NCBI GenBank assembly: GCA_027919835.1
Contig: JANVFP010000022.1
Location: 806,001-870,000, forward strand
Reading direction: 5' to 3'
Length of the DNA: 64,000 nucleotides
Source of the DNA: Lentinula raphanica
Taxonomy: Eukaryota > Basidiomycota > Agaricomycetes > Agaricales > Omphalotaceae
Shown here: positions 37,101 to 47,441 of the stretch, in pieces
How positions within the stretch are numbered: the first letter of the stretch is position 1
How the letters are laid out: every line of letters begins with the position of its first letter
Translations under genes and position numbers: made by a program
Notes under the pieces: generated by a model
Told to the model about the DNA's origin: nothing
What the model saw: only the letters and a program-made list of their open reading frames with translations
Database searches by the model: none

Positions 37101-38764
37101 ATTTTTTCCTTTTGTAGTAATTCTAATGTGCCTGGACCTGCAATAGGCTCTATACCATACCTAGATACTTTTTGCATTTTTAGTGATTTTTTGAGCTATT
37201 TTTAGTACCTAGATTGACCCTACATCATTTTTTATCATATGAGGTCATTTGCTTACATATCCTGATCTGACCTAATCAGGCCATTTTAGGTTTTTTATGA
37301 ATTTTTATGAATTTTCGGGTTTTTTTGAAAATGTACTGCTTATTTAATATCTGGATGATTATTAATTACCCAAAACAGTAAATATAAGCTATATGTGACA
37401 GGTAGTGACAGGCCTGACCACCCCCCGGGGCCATTTCCGGGACCCCCTCCGGGTTATCACAACTTTTTGCAATAGGTACCCGATAACTCATCGGTGTTTT
37501 TTACAAAAGCTTCACTGTATCCTGTGAGCATGAGTCATCAGTCCGAAACAAACAAAACCCATACCGAGAAGGATTGAGACCCATGATTCTCATCAGACAC
37601 ACCACGCACGAGATGATTGACCTCCGAGTCTTGTTGTGGAGAACTATCACAAGGCTGAGCGTGCTCATTGACAGCTTGTGGTACCTGGGAATGGTGAATG
37701 AATGCGAGAGCTTCTCTAAAAGACCAAGTCGACTTACGGGAGCGAGATGGTGGACCTCCGAGTCTTGTTGCGGAGACGTAGCACAAGGCTGCACAGGCTC
37801 ATTGACAGCTTGTGGTACCTGGGAACGGTGAATGAATGCGAGAGCTTCTCTAAAAAAACCAGGTCGACTTACGGGAGCGAGATGGTCGACTTCCGAGTCT
37901 TGTTGCAGAGATGTAGCACAAGGCTGCGCAGGCTCATTGACAGCTTGTGGTACCTGGGAATGGTGAATAGAGGCAGCGTCTCTGAAGAAACCAGGCCGAC
38001 TTACGAGAGCGACGTCATTGATACTAAGACCCTCAAATTTACATTCTACGAGTATACTTTCTAGTTCTTGGATACGAAGTTGGAGGCAGCTAATGTGGAC
38101 TTTGCAATGTTGTCGATCTCGAAACAGCCCCTCTCGTTCTTCCTCTAGAGTTTGTATACGATCCGAGTCCGAACTCTGTACGAATAGAAGCGAATGAGTA
38201 CTGGCACTGGTGGATGGAACAAGCCACTCACTATCAGACGATCGAGTTCCTGTTCGTTCTCTGCCAGTTGAACGTCCTTGCGCGCGATGTCGACATCTCG
38301 ACGGACTATCTCTCGCTCTTTCTCTTTCAACATGGCCTCCATCTTCTCGCATTTCGCAGTGAGGAGACTGATTTGAGCATCTTTGGCTTCTTCCAGTTGC
38401 CTCAATTCCTGGCGAAATGACCAGGTCCTTTGGGGTACCAATCGTACCCTCTAAGTTCAAGGATCAGAGCATGAATAGTTTGGGATGAAGGCTTGACTTC
38501 ACTATGTGTTGTTGACCAGAGATGCTGGACATTTGCGACGATGATGGTGTTGGAGAACGACTCCGGCATACCATGGCGAAGTCTAAGTGATGGATAGCAA
38601 GAAAGAGAGAGGCAGTGTTCAGGTGGCAGGATGTCACATTTTCCAAACACGCGAGCAGACAAAGAGCCTATTCAATATATTCGACAAAGGAAATCGGATA
38701 TGAGGTTATATAACATACCTTGAAGGATAAACCTCCCCCACTTCTTTATCGTCGACCATACCAT
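34159..38764 (-). CDS. Coiled-coil protein with tandem 45-residue repeats and an unknown C-terminal domain; palindromic element B in an intron
   Basis: Read from ATG 38764 (MVWSTIKKWGRFILQG) to stop 34159. The N-terminal part (LPPEHCLSLSCYP, SSQTIHALILELRG) splices into a coiled coil (QLEEAKDAQISLLTAKCEKM, RRDVDIARKDVQLAENEQEL, then RIQTLEEEREGLFRDRQ). Three tandem repeats follow (37621-38022) with core SQVPQAVNEPxQPCATS and SRPGFFREA. An intron containing palindrome B separates them from the C-terminal domain (SREWFADAFSYLNIDLG, VEFERVFGW, RPKELSHWIGN, DDLSFVEFIDKFWNWWASI). No family name is known to me. One base is missing between the last two repeats (GGTCTTTTAG against GGTTTTTTTAG), which shifts the frame. 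Either that is a real lesion or a small intron compensates. The start region overlaps a divergent + reading frame, so the 5' end is uncertain. Confidence 0.5.
34775..34782 (+). repeat. Left 8-bp target duplication of palindromic element B
   Basis: GAGCATGA immediately precedes the CAGCTGATACTG end; a perfect copy lies at 37526-37533 after the opposite end. Confidence 0.85.
34783..37525. mobile_element. Giant palindromic element B (2.7 kb)
   Basis: Long palindrome with roughly 1.35 kb arms around a centre near 36.15 kb. One end is CAGCTGATACTGTAAAAC, the other GCTTCACTGTATCCTGT; it is inverted relative to elements A and D. A perfect 8-bp duplication GAGCATGA flanks it. It lies in an intron of the surrounding minus-strand gene: removing it leaves a 65-nt GTATGG...CTTAG intron with both exons in phase. 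No protein-coding capacity beyond mirror-image short frames. Confidence 0.9.
37526..37533 (+). repeat. Right 8-bp target duplication of palindromic element B
   Basis: GAGCATGA, identical to 34775-34782. Confidence 0.85.
37621..38022 (-). repeat. Three tandem 134/135-bp coding repeats
   Basis: Copies begin at 37621, 37755 and 37890 on the plus strand, each starting C(C/T)TCCGAGTCTTGTTG. They encode a 45-residue unit on the minus strand. The first interval is 134 bp and the second 135 bp, so one base is missing and the frame shifts at that boundary. Confidence 0.85.
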
Positions 38765-39252
38765 GGGGATGCATCAGATCAAAGAACCGTCCACCGCACG
38801 AGTAAGTGATTGGCCAGTGATTCCCTACAAACAATGTACTGACCGAAGAGCGTCAGACTGTTGTCAAAGGAATAAGGGCGCGTCTTTATGCAGCGGAAGG
38901 TCCTCGTCCCCAACGCACTGTCGTGTACTACAAAGAGAATCGCCCTCGGAAAGGCCATCGACCTGCATTTCAGAACCGTTTTGTTTACGCGTCCGATCTC
39001 CTCTCTGAAGCGAGACTGCAGCCCTTTGTGCACGACGTCGTGGTCTCTGTACGCCACCGACAGAAGACGTATAAGTTCCGCGTCTTTCTCAAACGTCATG
39101 TACAGCTTCCGGCCAACTAGACCATCCAGAACATGGGGATAAACGGTATGGAAGGCGACGTGTTGCTTGTAGCCGTAGGAAAGCAGGTGGCGGCTCGAAA
39201 CATAACCTTTGGACTGGAAGAGCGCGCTGCGGACAAAGCCATTCAGAAGTAA
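38763..39252 (+). pseudogene. Small conserved fungal protein gene with an in-frame stop
   Basis: Two exons are suggested: 38763-38801 (MGMHQIKEPSTAR) before a GTAAGT donor, then from about 38851 RQTVVKGIRARLY, VVYYKENRPRKGHRPAFQ, DLLSEARLQPFVHDVVVS and FRVFLKRHVQLPAN. At that point a TAG (39118-39120) interrupts the frame. The frame continues as TIQNMGINGMEGDVLLVAVG and ends AADKAIQK at 39252. The continuing half looks coding and of the same domain, so the TAG is most likely a nonsense mutation. The fold resembles short hypothetical proteins common in Agaricomycetes; no function is assigned. Its ATG overlaps the putative ATG of the opposite-strand coiled-coil gene. Confidence 0.5.
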
Positions 39253-40171
39253 GCATTCTCTAGCTCAATCATAAGTTGATGACCAAACCTTTCTCCAGAC
39301 TTGCCCGAAGAATTGCCCCAGTTAGGATCCGTCCCCATATCCCTCGTACTATCTGATACGACGCATGACGATTGATTGTCCTTCATACCCCTTCATGCAT
39401 TCTGACTGTTGACGACCTTCGATGATTGTGTATATGTCGTTCGTTTCGTGTGTCATTGTAGAATATCATGGGTGGTTGGGGCGAAGAAGCTGAATTTGTA
39501 TGAGTAGAACACATGTAGAACTATTGCAGAACTCCATTGAGACCGATCACCTATGAGATGAAGCAAGCAGACACGAGCCATGAACATCGTCTCATAGACT
39601 CAAACAATGAAATGAGAACCTACTTTAGCCGTAGAATCTGTGTTCCAAGTCCAGCGGTTGGAGATCCAGCACAAGCTCTACTGCACATCTCTACGAACCC
39701 AGCGTATGCCGACTCTATATTGAATTGGCAGATATCGTACTTGTGAGTGCGTACCGGTTGATGGGCCCTCAATAAATGACAGATAGAACATTGACTAAAG
39801 TGCGGTCAGAAGAGACGTAGGTCAAGTATAACTCTGGAGGACTCACCCGGTGGTTTTTGTACACGTCTACGTTGAGAACTTCAACGACAGAGAGCTGAAG
39901 GCTGCGTCGGCGTCAAAGAGCGTCGAAGGAGAGTTGTGATCAACTTTCGCACGAAATTTCGACGGATCCGGACGTCGGATAGCAGGTATAGCGTATAGCT
40001 GAAGAACCGGGAATTCAAATAACCGGGACGCGTATGTCGGGAACTCATATAACTGGGATGCGGATGGCAATACCAGACTATCAGTAACATTGACGTATCG
40101 ACAGTAATATTATACGTAGTGTGTACAAACGAAGAAGAGTGCTATGTAGCCCGACTGTGAATCCAAACGGC
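39253..40171. other. Stretch with no supported gene
   Basis: A minus frame at 40090-39867 reads PSASQLYEFPTYASRLFEFP with an internally repeated (Y/F)EFP motif. It lacks a convincing start, splice context or family, so it may be a decayed fragment. Nothing else was recognised. Confidence 0.4.
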
Positions 40172-42087
40172 CTAATAGCCTGCATTTTCAGCAGGAGGAA
40201 GAAGATAGATCGAACTTTGAGCTGGCTTCTCCGAGAAGGTGACCCGCGGCAAGCAACTAGTGACACTACTTCGGACTACTGGAAGAGATGAAGGAAGGTG
40301 CACCTGCTTCTCCGTGGTAGCCTGCGGCCTATGATTGACAACACTATGCTGTACACCTCTAAGAGATGCAGGATGGTTCGAAGGATGGTCCGAGAAAACA
40401 TTGGATTCCGTAAAGACAGGTTTCGCATCGAAGTTCCTGTCGATGATTGGGGTAAAAGCCATATTGCCATATGCAGGGTGGTTCGAAGGATGGTTCGAAA
40501 TATCATCGGATTCCGTGAAGACAGGCTTGGCATCAAAGTTCTTGTCGATGACTGCATTGAATAAGGTGGACTGCACACAGTTTAGATCAACGTGAAAAAC
40601 AGTGAAGGTTACTGGATACTAACCTTCGTCCAATTCTGACAGTTACTGCATTTGAGATAGAGGAGAACGAGGCCAGCAACAAACAAGGAGACAGCCAGAA
40701 TGGGCCGTATGATTCTCCAGCCACTCTTGGATGTGTAAAACCCCGCACCAACATGGACCAAGGATTTCGGATCCACGGAGGTTAGATCAAGCAGGGACGA
40801 CTTTGAGAAATCTGTCTTAGTTTTCGAGTCCGAAGAGGCTTTGAAAGCGGGCTTCTGAAAAATCAGAACGTCTGCAGATTGATGCCGTGTAGAACCTGCG
40901 ATGGCGACGAGATGAGTTTCCTCGAGCGAGATAGTCTGGAAAGAAGTTAGGTATGCGATTCAACGTTGTTAGATATCCACGCACCGATACATGTTGTACA
41001 AGCCCGCCCCGAGGATAAGCCAAGGTTTGCATGACAGTACCAGTGCTAACGTTGTACACCAAAGCACAACCACGATCTGTACCACCAATAATGACATGAT
41101 CTTCCTCTCCAAAAACGACGTGCTTGGGAAAATGCACGATGGGATTCTGTGTCTCGAAGTTCTGGATAAGCTCCAGACTCTCGAGATCATGAATCTGGAA
41201 GCCCTCAGTTGTCCATGCGACGAAGTATTTGCTGCTCTGGTCCAATGCAACCGATCCCCTGAAACGACGTTAGTAGAGGAATTCGGACCAGGACGTGCCA
41301 CTTACATGGTGCTAGGCGCATGGCTTTTGCGTTTCTTGACCTGACCAGTTTTGTAATCCAATCTCACGCTGTTACGAGGATTGAGAATCGAGATGATTGA
41401 GTATACCATGAACTTACATCAAGCCGCCTGAGCGTGCAAAAACAAAGACGTCTCGAGTGTTGCCACAGAAACGAACCACCTTTGGAAGAAACATGTCCTC
41501 GAGATTGCAGGAGAATACTTGAGTGCAGTCACCAACAGCAGTGAGAGCCCAAACGGTGACACATCCATCGATGAAAAGAGCAGCTATTCTGCCACGACGG
41601 CCCGATGATACCTCCCGCCGATAGACGTCAAGAGATATCACTTGGCGCATAGCATTCACAGAAGGAAATCGATGAAGGATTTGGAACTCCTGCGAAACTA
41701 TAAGAAGCCGCGGCAAGAATCCGTGAAGAGAACGAACCTTTCCCTCCGGATCGTACTTCCATAGCATGAGATCACCGCGTAGCGTACCCAGTACCAGCAC
41801 ATGGGTCTTGGTTTTCGAAAAGTACAGCCAAGTGGAGGATGATACCACGTATTTTGGATTTTGAGGTGTATATTTGAGTTGTGGTAGTGGAACTAGTGCT
41901 GCAGTGCACAGATCCCATACAGAAACACCGCCATAGCCTAACCTCGATTGAGCATGATATCAGGAAGTGAGTGGTGTCACAGCTTACCAGTAGCGGCAAC
42001 GAACTTCCCTCCAGCAGAGAATGAAACTGACAAAACGGCATCGCGCATACCGTGCAGCGTGAGATGGTGTTTGTAACTGACAGACAT
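40172..42087 (-). CDS. WD40-repeat protein with a C-terminal transmembrane anchor
   Basis: Several exons run from ATG 42087 (MSVSYKHHLTLHGMRDAVLSV) to stop 40172. Beta-propeller blades can be seen: SFSAGGKFVAATGYGGVSVWDL, HVLVLGTLRGDLMLWKY, RIAALFIDGCVTVWAL, YFVAWTTEGFQIHDL and HVIIGGTDRGCALVYN, each with the end-of-blade hydrophobic-Trp/His pattern. After the propeller comes a single hydrophobic helix (IIRPILAVSLFVAGLVLLYL) followed by KCSNC. The Ser/Pro-rich tail contains a duplicated unit (D(K/R)NFDAKPVFTES ... HPSNHPA). The protein is likely a membrane-tethered propeller scaffold; ligand unknown. It lies in the candidate giant element and may be cargo. It is divergent from the gene at 42510. 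Confidence 0.8.
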
Positions 42088-42509
42088 GTATGTTGATAGA
42101 AGCAGGCAGTGAGTCGCTCGAGATGATGAAGAAGAGGATAGTTCGAGGAAGTTGAGTTAGAAGGATCGTTTCTGCATCCTGAATTTAAGTCAAGACACGA
42201 TGTATTGGACGGGGAACGAGGCAGAGGTCAAAGGTGACTTGGTTCAAGTCTTGTGAAAGGGGTTGATTGGTAAGCAGAAGCGCTCACGGAGCGCCCTCTC
42301 ATTGCTTTGTTCTAATCCCATTCTGAAATCATTCTCCTTTGTTCGCTAAAAGATGCAACGAGTCGTCTTTGATTCCTTCTTTTTTTCAACTCACCTACTT
42401 CTGACTCTACCTCGATCTCGGAAGCGTAAACGAAAGCAAAGTTCGAAAGGCAAGTGTTCTATCCGGTGTCCTGATGGAGAATGTGCTCTAACATTCCAGT
42501 GATCAGCAA
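42088..42509. promoter_or_regulatory. Divergent intergenic region
   Basis: Separates the WD40 gene (minus) from the broken + gene, so it should hold both promoters. CT-rich tracts near 42320-42420 precede the + gene. No terminal inverted repeat was recognised here. Confidence 0.35.
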
Positions 42510-42753
42510 TGATGGCCCTTCCCACTAATTATGCCGAGTCCATCGACTACATCGAACTCTATCCTGCACCTCATATGGTAGTCTCTATTGACCAAGATGA
42601 GGCTCTGTGGACAGGTCATACTGGTCCTATTTGAACTCCTCGTGGATCGCGCCGCTCAAGCCCATATCCTCCGTCTTGTACACATCTGTCTACTCTTCGT
42701 TCATCTTCTCCAAATGGCCTACGCTATAAACGCTCTAGAGCCGCTTCTACTTC

Positions 42754-45700
42754 CACCCGTAGCTGTAGAAACTTCGCGAAGTAATCCGATAAGTTCCCAC
42801 CACAGCTTCGCGAAGTAACAGGACTTGCTCTCGAAGCTTAAAAAACCCTTCCGGGTAGGCCAGTAGGGCTCCGGAGGGTGCTCGGCTATTTAGTATATTT
42901 AATAATATTTAATAATTCTTTTATTATTTAATAGGTATATTATAATAAATTTACTTTGCGAAGCTATACTGCACTTCACGAAGTGACTACGTTTACGGCA
43001 ATCATGAAATCAGGTAAATTAGGGTTAGATCATTACGTCATTGATTTCCTTTTTGGGTTATGATATTTTTGAATAGAAAAAAGCATAGAATGATATTATT
43101 GACCTTGAGGTGCTAAAACATGACAGAGGAAACCAAAAATAGCTACAATGAGGTATTGGCTACCTCAGGCACATCAAAATTGCCTAAAAAGGAAATTGGT
43201 CCAAAAATAGAACTTGATCTCATCAGATAGCAAAAAATCTGAAAAAATCATAAAAAATACTCAAAAAATTCAGGGTTGCCTCATTGGCCCTGAAAATGCA
43301 AAATAAAAAAAAATACGCGACAAGTGTAAAAGTGTTATCACTTCAAATCATACTAAATCTAGGTATATATAATGTACATGCTATTTTTAGCACACCTAGT
43401 ACCCTCAGACACTTAGAATGACTTATATCATTCAATATATTCAGCACACTCAATGCTTGTTAAACTTAACACACTTGTTAATGAAAAAACTCAGAACAGT
43501 AGTAATGTATATTATACTCAATACACTTAACACACTCAACAATGAAAAACCTCAAAACAGTGTCCATATGTGTTATACTTAAAACACATAATACACTTAA
43601 CAATGAAAAGTCTCGGAACAATACTAATGTATATCATACTCAACATATTTAACACACTCAACAATGAAAACCCTCAAAACAGTGTTCATGTATGTTATAC
43701 TTAAAACTCATTATACACTTAACAATGAAAAGTCTCAGAACAATACTAATGTATATCATGCTCAACACACTTAACACACTCAACAATGAAAAGCCTCAAA
43801 AAAGTGTTCATGTGTGTTATACTTAAAACACATAATACACTTAACAATGAAAAGTCTCAGAGCAATATTAATGTATATCATGCTCAACACACTTTACAAT
43901 GAAAAAAGTCGGAACAGTGCTCATGTGTATTATACTTGATACACTTCATCAATCAATATAACACACTTAACAATAAAAAATCAGAGTAGTGTAATCACTC
44001 ATAACACATATCACACTGAACACACTTCATCAGTAAGAATAACATACCTTTAATAGGACATTGTTATGCTATATAACACATATAACAACGAGTTTTGGGC
44101 GCTTATGGGCGCTTATTTGATGTTTTTGAGTCGAAATTCATTAATACCTAACTCAATTATTTTTGTGAGGACTTTCTGTTGTGTCAGGATGTTGTATACA
44201 TCATACTCCCCTAGATACAACTCGGAGAACTCAAAATTACAGCCTGTAGGGATAGCTATATCATGATCTTTTATGATTTAACAGTGTTTTAGGTAAATGA
44301 CAATACATATGTCCATGTATTGCATAGATTCCAAAGCTGTCTCATGGGGAGAGCACTCCTACAGTCTACTAGCAGTGTATGAACATGATTCAGATACTCA
44401 CCATGACCATTGGACTCTGTAATATACATCTACATATTTCATGTATATTGGTGATATGTATACTTGCATGTAACTACAGATGTCATACTCAATGACTCCC
44501 ATTGTGAGTCTCTTGGCTTTATGACACAGAGTAAGCATAGAATAGGTTGTAGGATGTCTCTTTTCATTGCCCAGAAGGAGTTTGACTTCAGAACATGGAT
44601 GTATGCACTGTGATTTACACAAAACAGTGTAAAATCATAAAAGATCATCATATATCCAGCTCTATAGGCTGTATTTTTTGGTTCTCCAAATTGTATCTAG
44701 GAAGGTATGATATACACAACATTCTGACACAATATAAAGCCCACATAAAAATTATTGAGTGTGTTATCAATGATCTTCGACTCAAAGACACCAAATAAGC
44801 GCCCATAAGTGCCTAAAACTCGTTGTTATATGTGTGTTATAATATAACAATGTCCCATTATAGGTGTGTTATACTTACTGATGAAGTGTGTTCAGTGTGA
44901 TAAGTATAATGAGTCATTACACTACTCCAAGTTTTTGATTGTGAAGTGTGTTATATTGATTGATGAAGTGCATCAGGAAAAATATATCTAGGCCCAGGTT
45001 GCCTGGAGTTGCCTGGAGACACCCCCAAAATCCCAGGCAGTTTGAAGACTTTGAAATTATTTCAAGTCAACCTAGTGTCTTCAGGCTTACCTGAGCTGCT
45101 TTGAGAATCTTTGGAAATCTTTGAGTATCTCTGGGACGCCTGGGCTTTTGGGGGGTGTCTCTAGGCTCTCTGGGTTGAAGGTATTTTTCCTGATGTGTAT
45201 TAAGTATAACACACATGAGCACTGTTCCGAGTTTTTTCATTGTGAAGTGTGTTGAGTATGATATACATTAGTATTGTTCCGAGACTTTTCATTGTTAAGT
45301 ATATTATGAGTTTTAAGTATAACACACATGAACACTGTTTTGAGGTTTTTCATTGTTGAGTGTGTTAAGTGTATTGAGTATAATATACATTACTACTGTT
45401 CTGAGCTTTTTCATTGTCAAGTGTGTTAAGTTTAATAAATTGAATGATAGTATAAGCCATTCTAAGTGTCTGAGGGTACTGGGTGTGCTAAAAATAGCAT
45501 GTACATCATATATACCTAGATTTAGTATGATTTGGAGTGATAATACTTTTACACTTGTCGCGTATTTTTTTTTATTTTGCATTTTCAGGGCCAATGAGGC
45601 AACCCTGAATTTTTTGAGTATTTTTTATGATTTTTTCAGATTTTTTGCTATCTGATGAGATCAAGTTCTATTTTTGGACCAATTTCCTTTTTAGGCAATT

Positions 45701-46124
45701 TTGATGTGCCTGAGGTAGCCAATACCTCATTGTAGCTATTTTTGGTTTCCTCTGTCATGTTTTAGCACCTCAAGGTCAATAATATCATTCTATGCTTTTT
45801 TCTATTCAAAAATATCATAACCCAAAAAGGAAATCAATGACGTAATGATCTAACCCTAATTTACCTGATTTCATGATTGCCGTAAACGTAGTCACTTCGT
45901 GAAGTGCAGTATAGCTTTGCAAAGTGGATTTATTATAATATACCTATTAAATAATAAAAGAATTATTAAATATTATTAAATATACTAAATAGCTGAGCAC
46001 CCCCCGGAGCCCTACTAGCCTACCCGGAAGGGTTTGTTGAGCTTCGAGAGCGAGTCCTGTTACTTCGCGAAGCTGTGGTGGAGACTTATCGGACTACTTT
46101 GCGGAGTTTTTACAGCTTCAGCTG
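42754..46124. mobile_element. Giant palindromic element C (3.4 kb), divergent member
   Basis: Palindrome with arms of about 1.6 kb centred near 44.4 kb. Right end GTTTTTACAGCTTCAGCTG, close to the TTTTACAGTATCAGCTG end of A, B and D. Both ends have the inverted block CTTCGCGAAGTAACAGGACT and a CCGGGTAGG/CCTACCCGG pair. A 7-bp duplication CTACTTC (42747-42753, 46125-46131) flanks it. The interior shares GAGTTTTGGGCGCTTATGGG with the other palindromes, but the arms are otherwise diverged and carry TTAACACACTCAACAATGAAAA-type repeats. A small foldback is nested in its right arm (44971-45195). It disrupts an exon of the + gene. Confidence 0.82.
44971..45195. mobile_element. Small foldback element (225 bp), CATCAGGAAAA family, copy 3 (nested in C)
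   Basis: Ends CATCAGGAAAAATAT and its inverse, flanked by TG at 44969-44970 and 45196-45197. The mirrored block ACACCCCCAAAA/TTTTGGGGGGTGT is present. It lies in the right arm of palindrome C and is absent at the matching place in the left arm, so it inserted after C. Confidence 0.88.
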
Positions 46125-46255
46125 CTACTTCTTCCTCATCCTCATCCTCTGAGTCTTCTCATGACTTCGACTCCAATGCGAGTTCCGATTCACTACCTCA
46201 TCTGGATGTGCCCTTGGCTACTCGATCCAGTGGAACACAAACACCGTCTAGACTT

Positions 46256-46480
46256 CATCAGCAAAACTGACCTGGTGCCTAGGCTGCCTAGAGATACCCC
46301 CAAAAACCCCAGCAGTTCAAAAACTTTGAATTTGCCTGAAAAAGCCTGAGCAAGCCTGAGTTTGCCTGGAAAAGCCTGGGCAAGCCTGAGTTTGCCTCAG
46401 ATTTCTTTGGGTGCTTTGGGAGAGCCTAGGTTTTGGGGGGTATCTCTGGGTTACCTAGGCCAAGGGTACTTTTCCTGATG
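46256..46480. mobile_element. Small foldback element (225 bp), CATCAGGAAAA family, copy 4
   Basis: Ends CATCAGCAAAACTG and CTTTTCCTGATG, flanked by TT (46254-46255, 46481-46482). Removing it with one TT joins TQTPSRL to DCTPNSDTDSG in frame, which confirms the 2-bp duplication and an exonic insertion. GCCTGAGTTTGCCT repeats lie in the centre. Confidence 0.88.
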
Positions 46481-47441
46481 TTGATTGCACTCCCAACAGC
46501 GATACGGATAGCGGGCATACTGGTCGTGGGGATGAGTCGGCAAGGCCACAAAGAAGACAAAAGTCGAACTTTGCCTATGAGAGTGATGAGGAAATCATTC
46601 GAGCAGGCTTGGGGGCTACAGGGCCGACTACTGGCATCGGTGCTGGTACCACGGAGGTCAAAAACCCTGCGAAACAGAAAACGAAACGTGTTACGCTCGT
46701 GATTAAGGATGCTGGTGGCAGTGGAACCAAGAGTAAACAGATCACTTCGGTTGTTGGCTCAGACGATGAAGACGATCTCATTCCGAAGCCTCCTGGCGGG
46801 GTTGGACGCCCGAACCGTGGTGGCTATAACCTCTGCGACGCGTTAGGATGGCCCAAGGATGAGTACAAAACTGTTCAGGTGCGTTAGTCTCTTCTGACCT
46901 TCGAACACTTGCTCAAACTCAAAGGTTCAGAAATTCATCAACAAAGCAGTGGAAGATAATCTCGTCTGTGACTTGCCCATGAAACAACAATCTTTACTGT
47001 CTCTCAAGAAAGTTCGGGACCTGGTAAGCGGTAAAACCTGCACTAGGTTGCAACGAATGACTAACACAAAAGCCAGGCTGTCAAGAAATATCCTAACTTA
47101 AAGAAGTACAAAGATCTTTGGGCAGTTGACGATTTCATTCGGAGTCATTTGAAGTATCGAAAAGCGGCCCTCAGGACTGAGAAGCTGGAAAAAGTTGCCG
47201 CGGATTTGAAGAAACAACTGGCATCCAAGACGTCTCACCCTACTGCGAGCTCTTCGCGTTCCTAAACGTACTGCATACAAGACCTATAGATTTGCTGTTG
47301 CGGGTCGTAGTCCACTCAGAATGTTCATACCTTCCCAAATATATATCTGAGATTCTCTCAAATTGACTCATTCATTATCCAACGACACAAGGAACAGTCA
47401 AAGTTCGAGATATGATTACAGATGCAGTACTACAAATGCGT

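Larger units (their letters stand above)
42510..47265 (+). pseudogene. Broken conserved gene, likely partner of the transposase, split by two insertions
   Basis: The reading starts at ATG 42510 (MMALPTNYAESIDYIELYPA) and meets TGA at about 42630. The same frame continues as TPRGSRRSSPYPPSC up to palindrome C (42754-46124). It resumes as TSSSSSSSESSHDFDSN, is split again by a small foldback (46256-46480), and goes on with CTPNSDTDSGHTGRGDES, then KQKTKRVTLVIKDAGG. A conserved C-terminal domain across two short introns (NLCDALGWPKDEYKTVQ, KFINKAVEDNLV, KYPNLKKYKDLWAVDDF) ends at 47265. Removing both insertions with their duplications restores one frame apart from the TGA, which would be CGA before a C-to-T change. 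The gene converges on the transposase, so I infer a second transposon ORF; its function is unknown. Confidence 0.6.

Noticed and set aside
38779..39099. Minus-strand gene opposite the small conserved + gene (FEKDAELIRLLSVAYRDH)
   Set aside because: The + frame in the same place matches a recurring fungal domain (YYKENRPRKGHRPAFQ), so the minus frame is a shadow.
40817..42087. Possible SEC12-like guanine-nucleotide exchange factor
   Set aside because: Propeller plus one membrane helix is suggestive, but no family-specific motif could be confirmed by eye.
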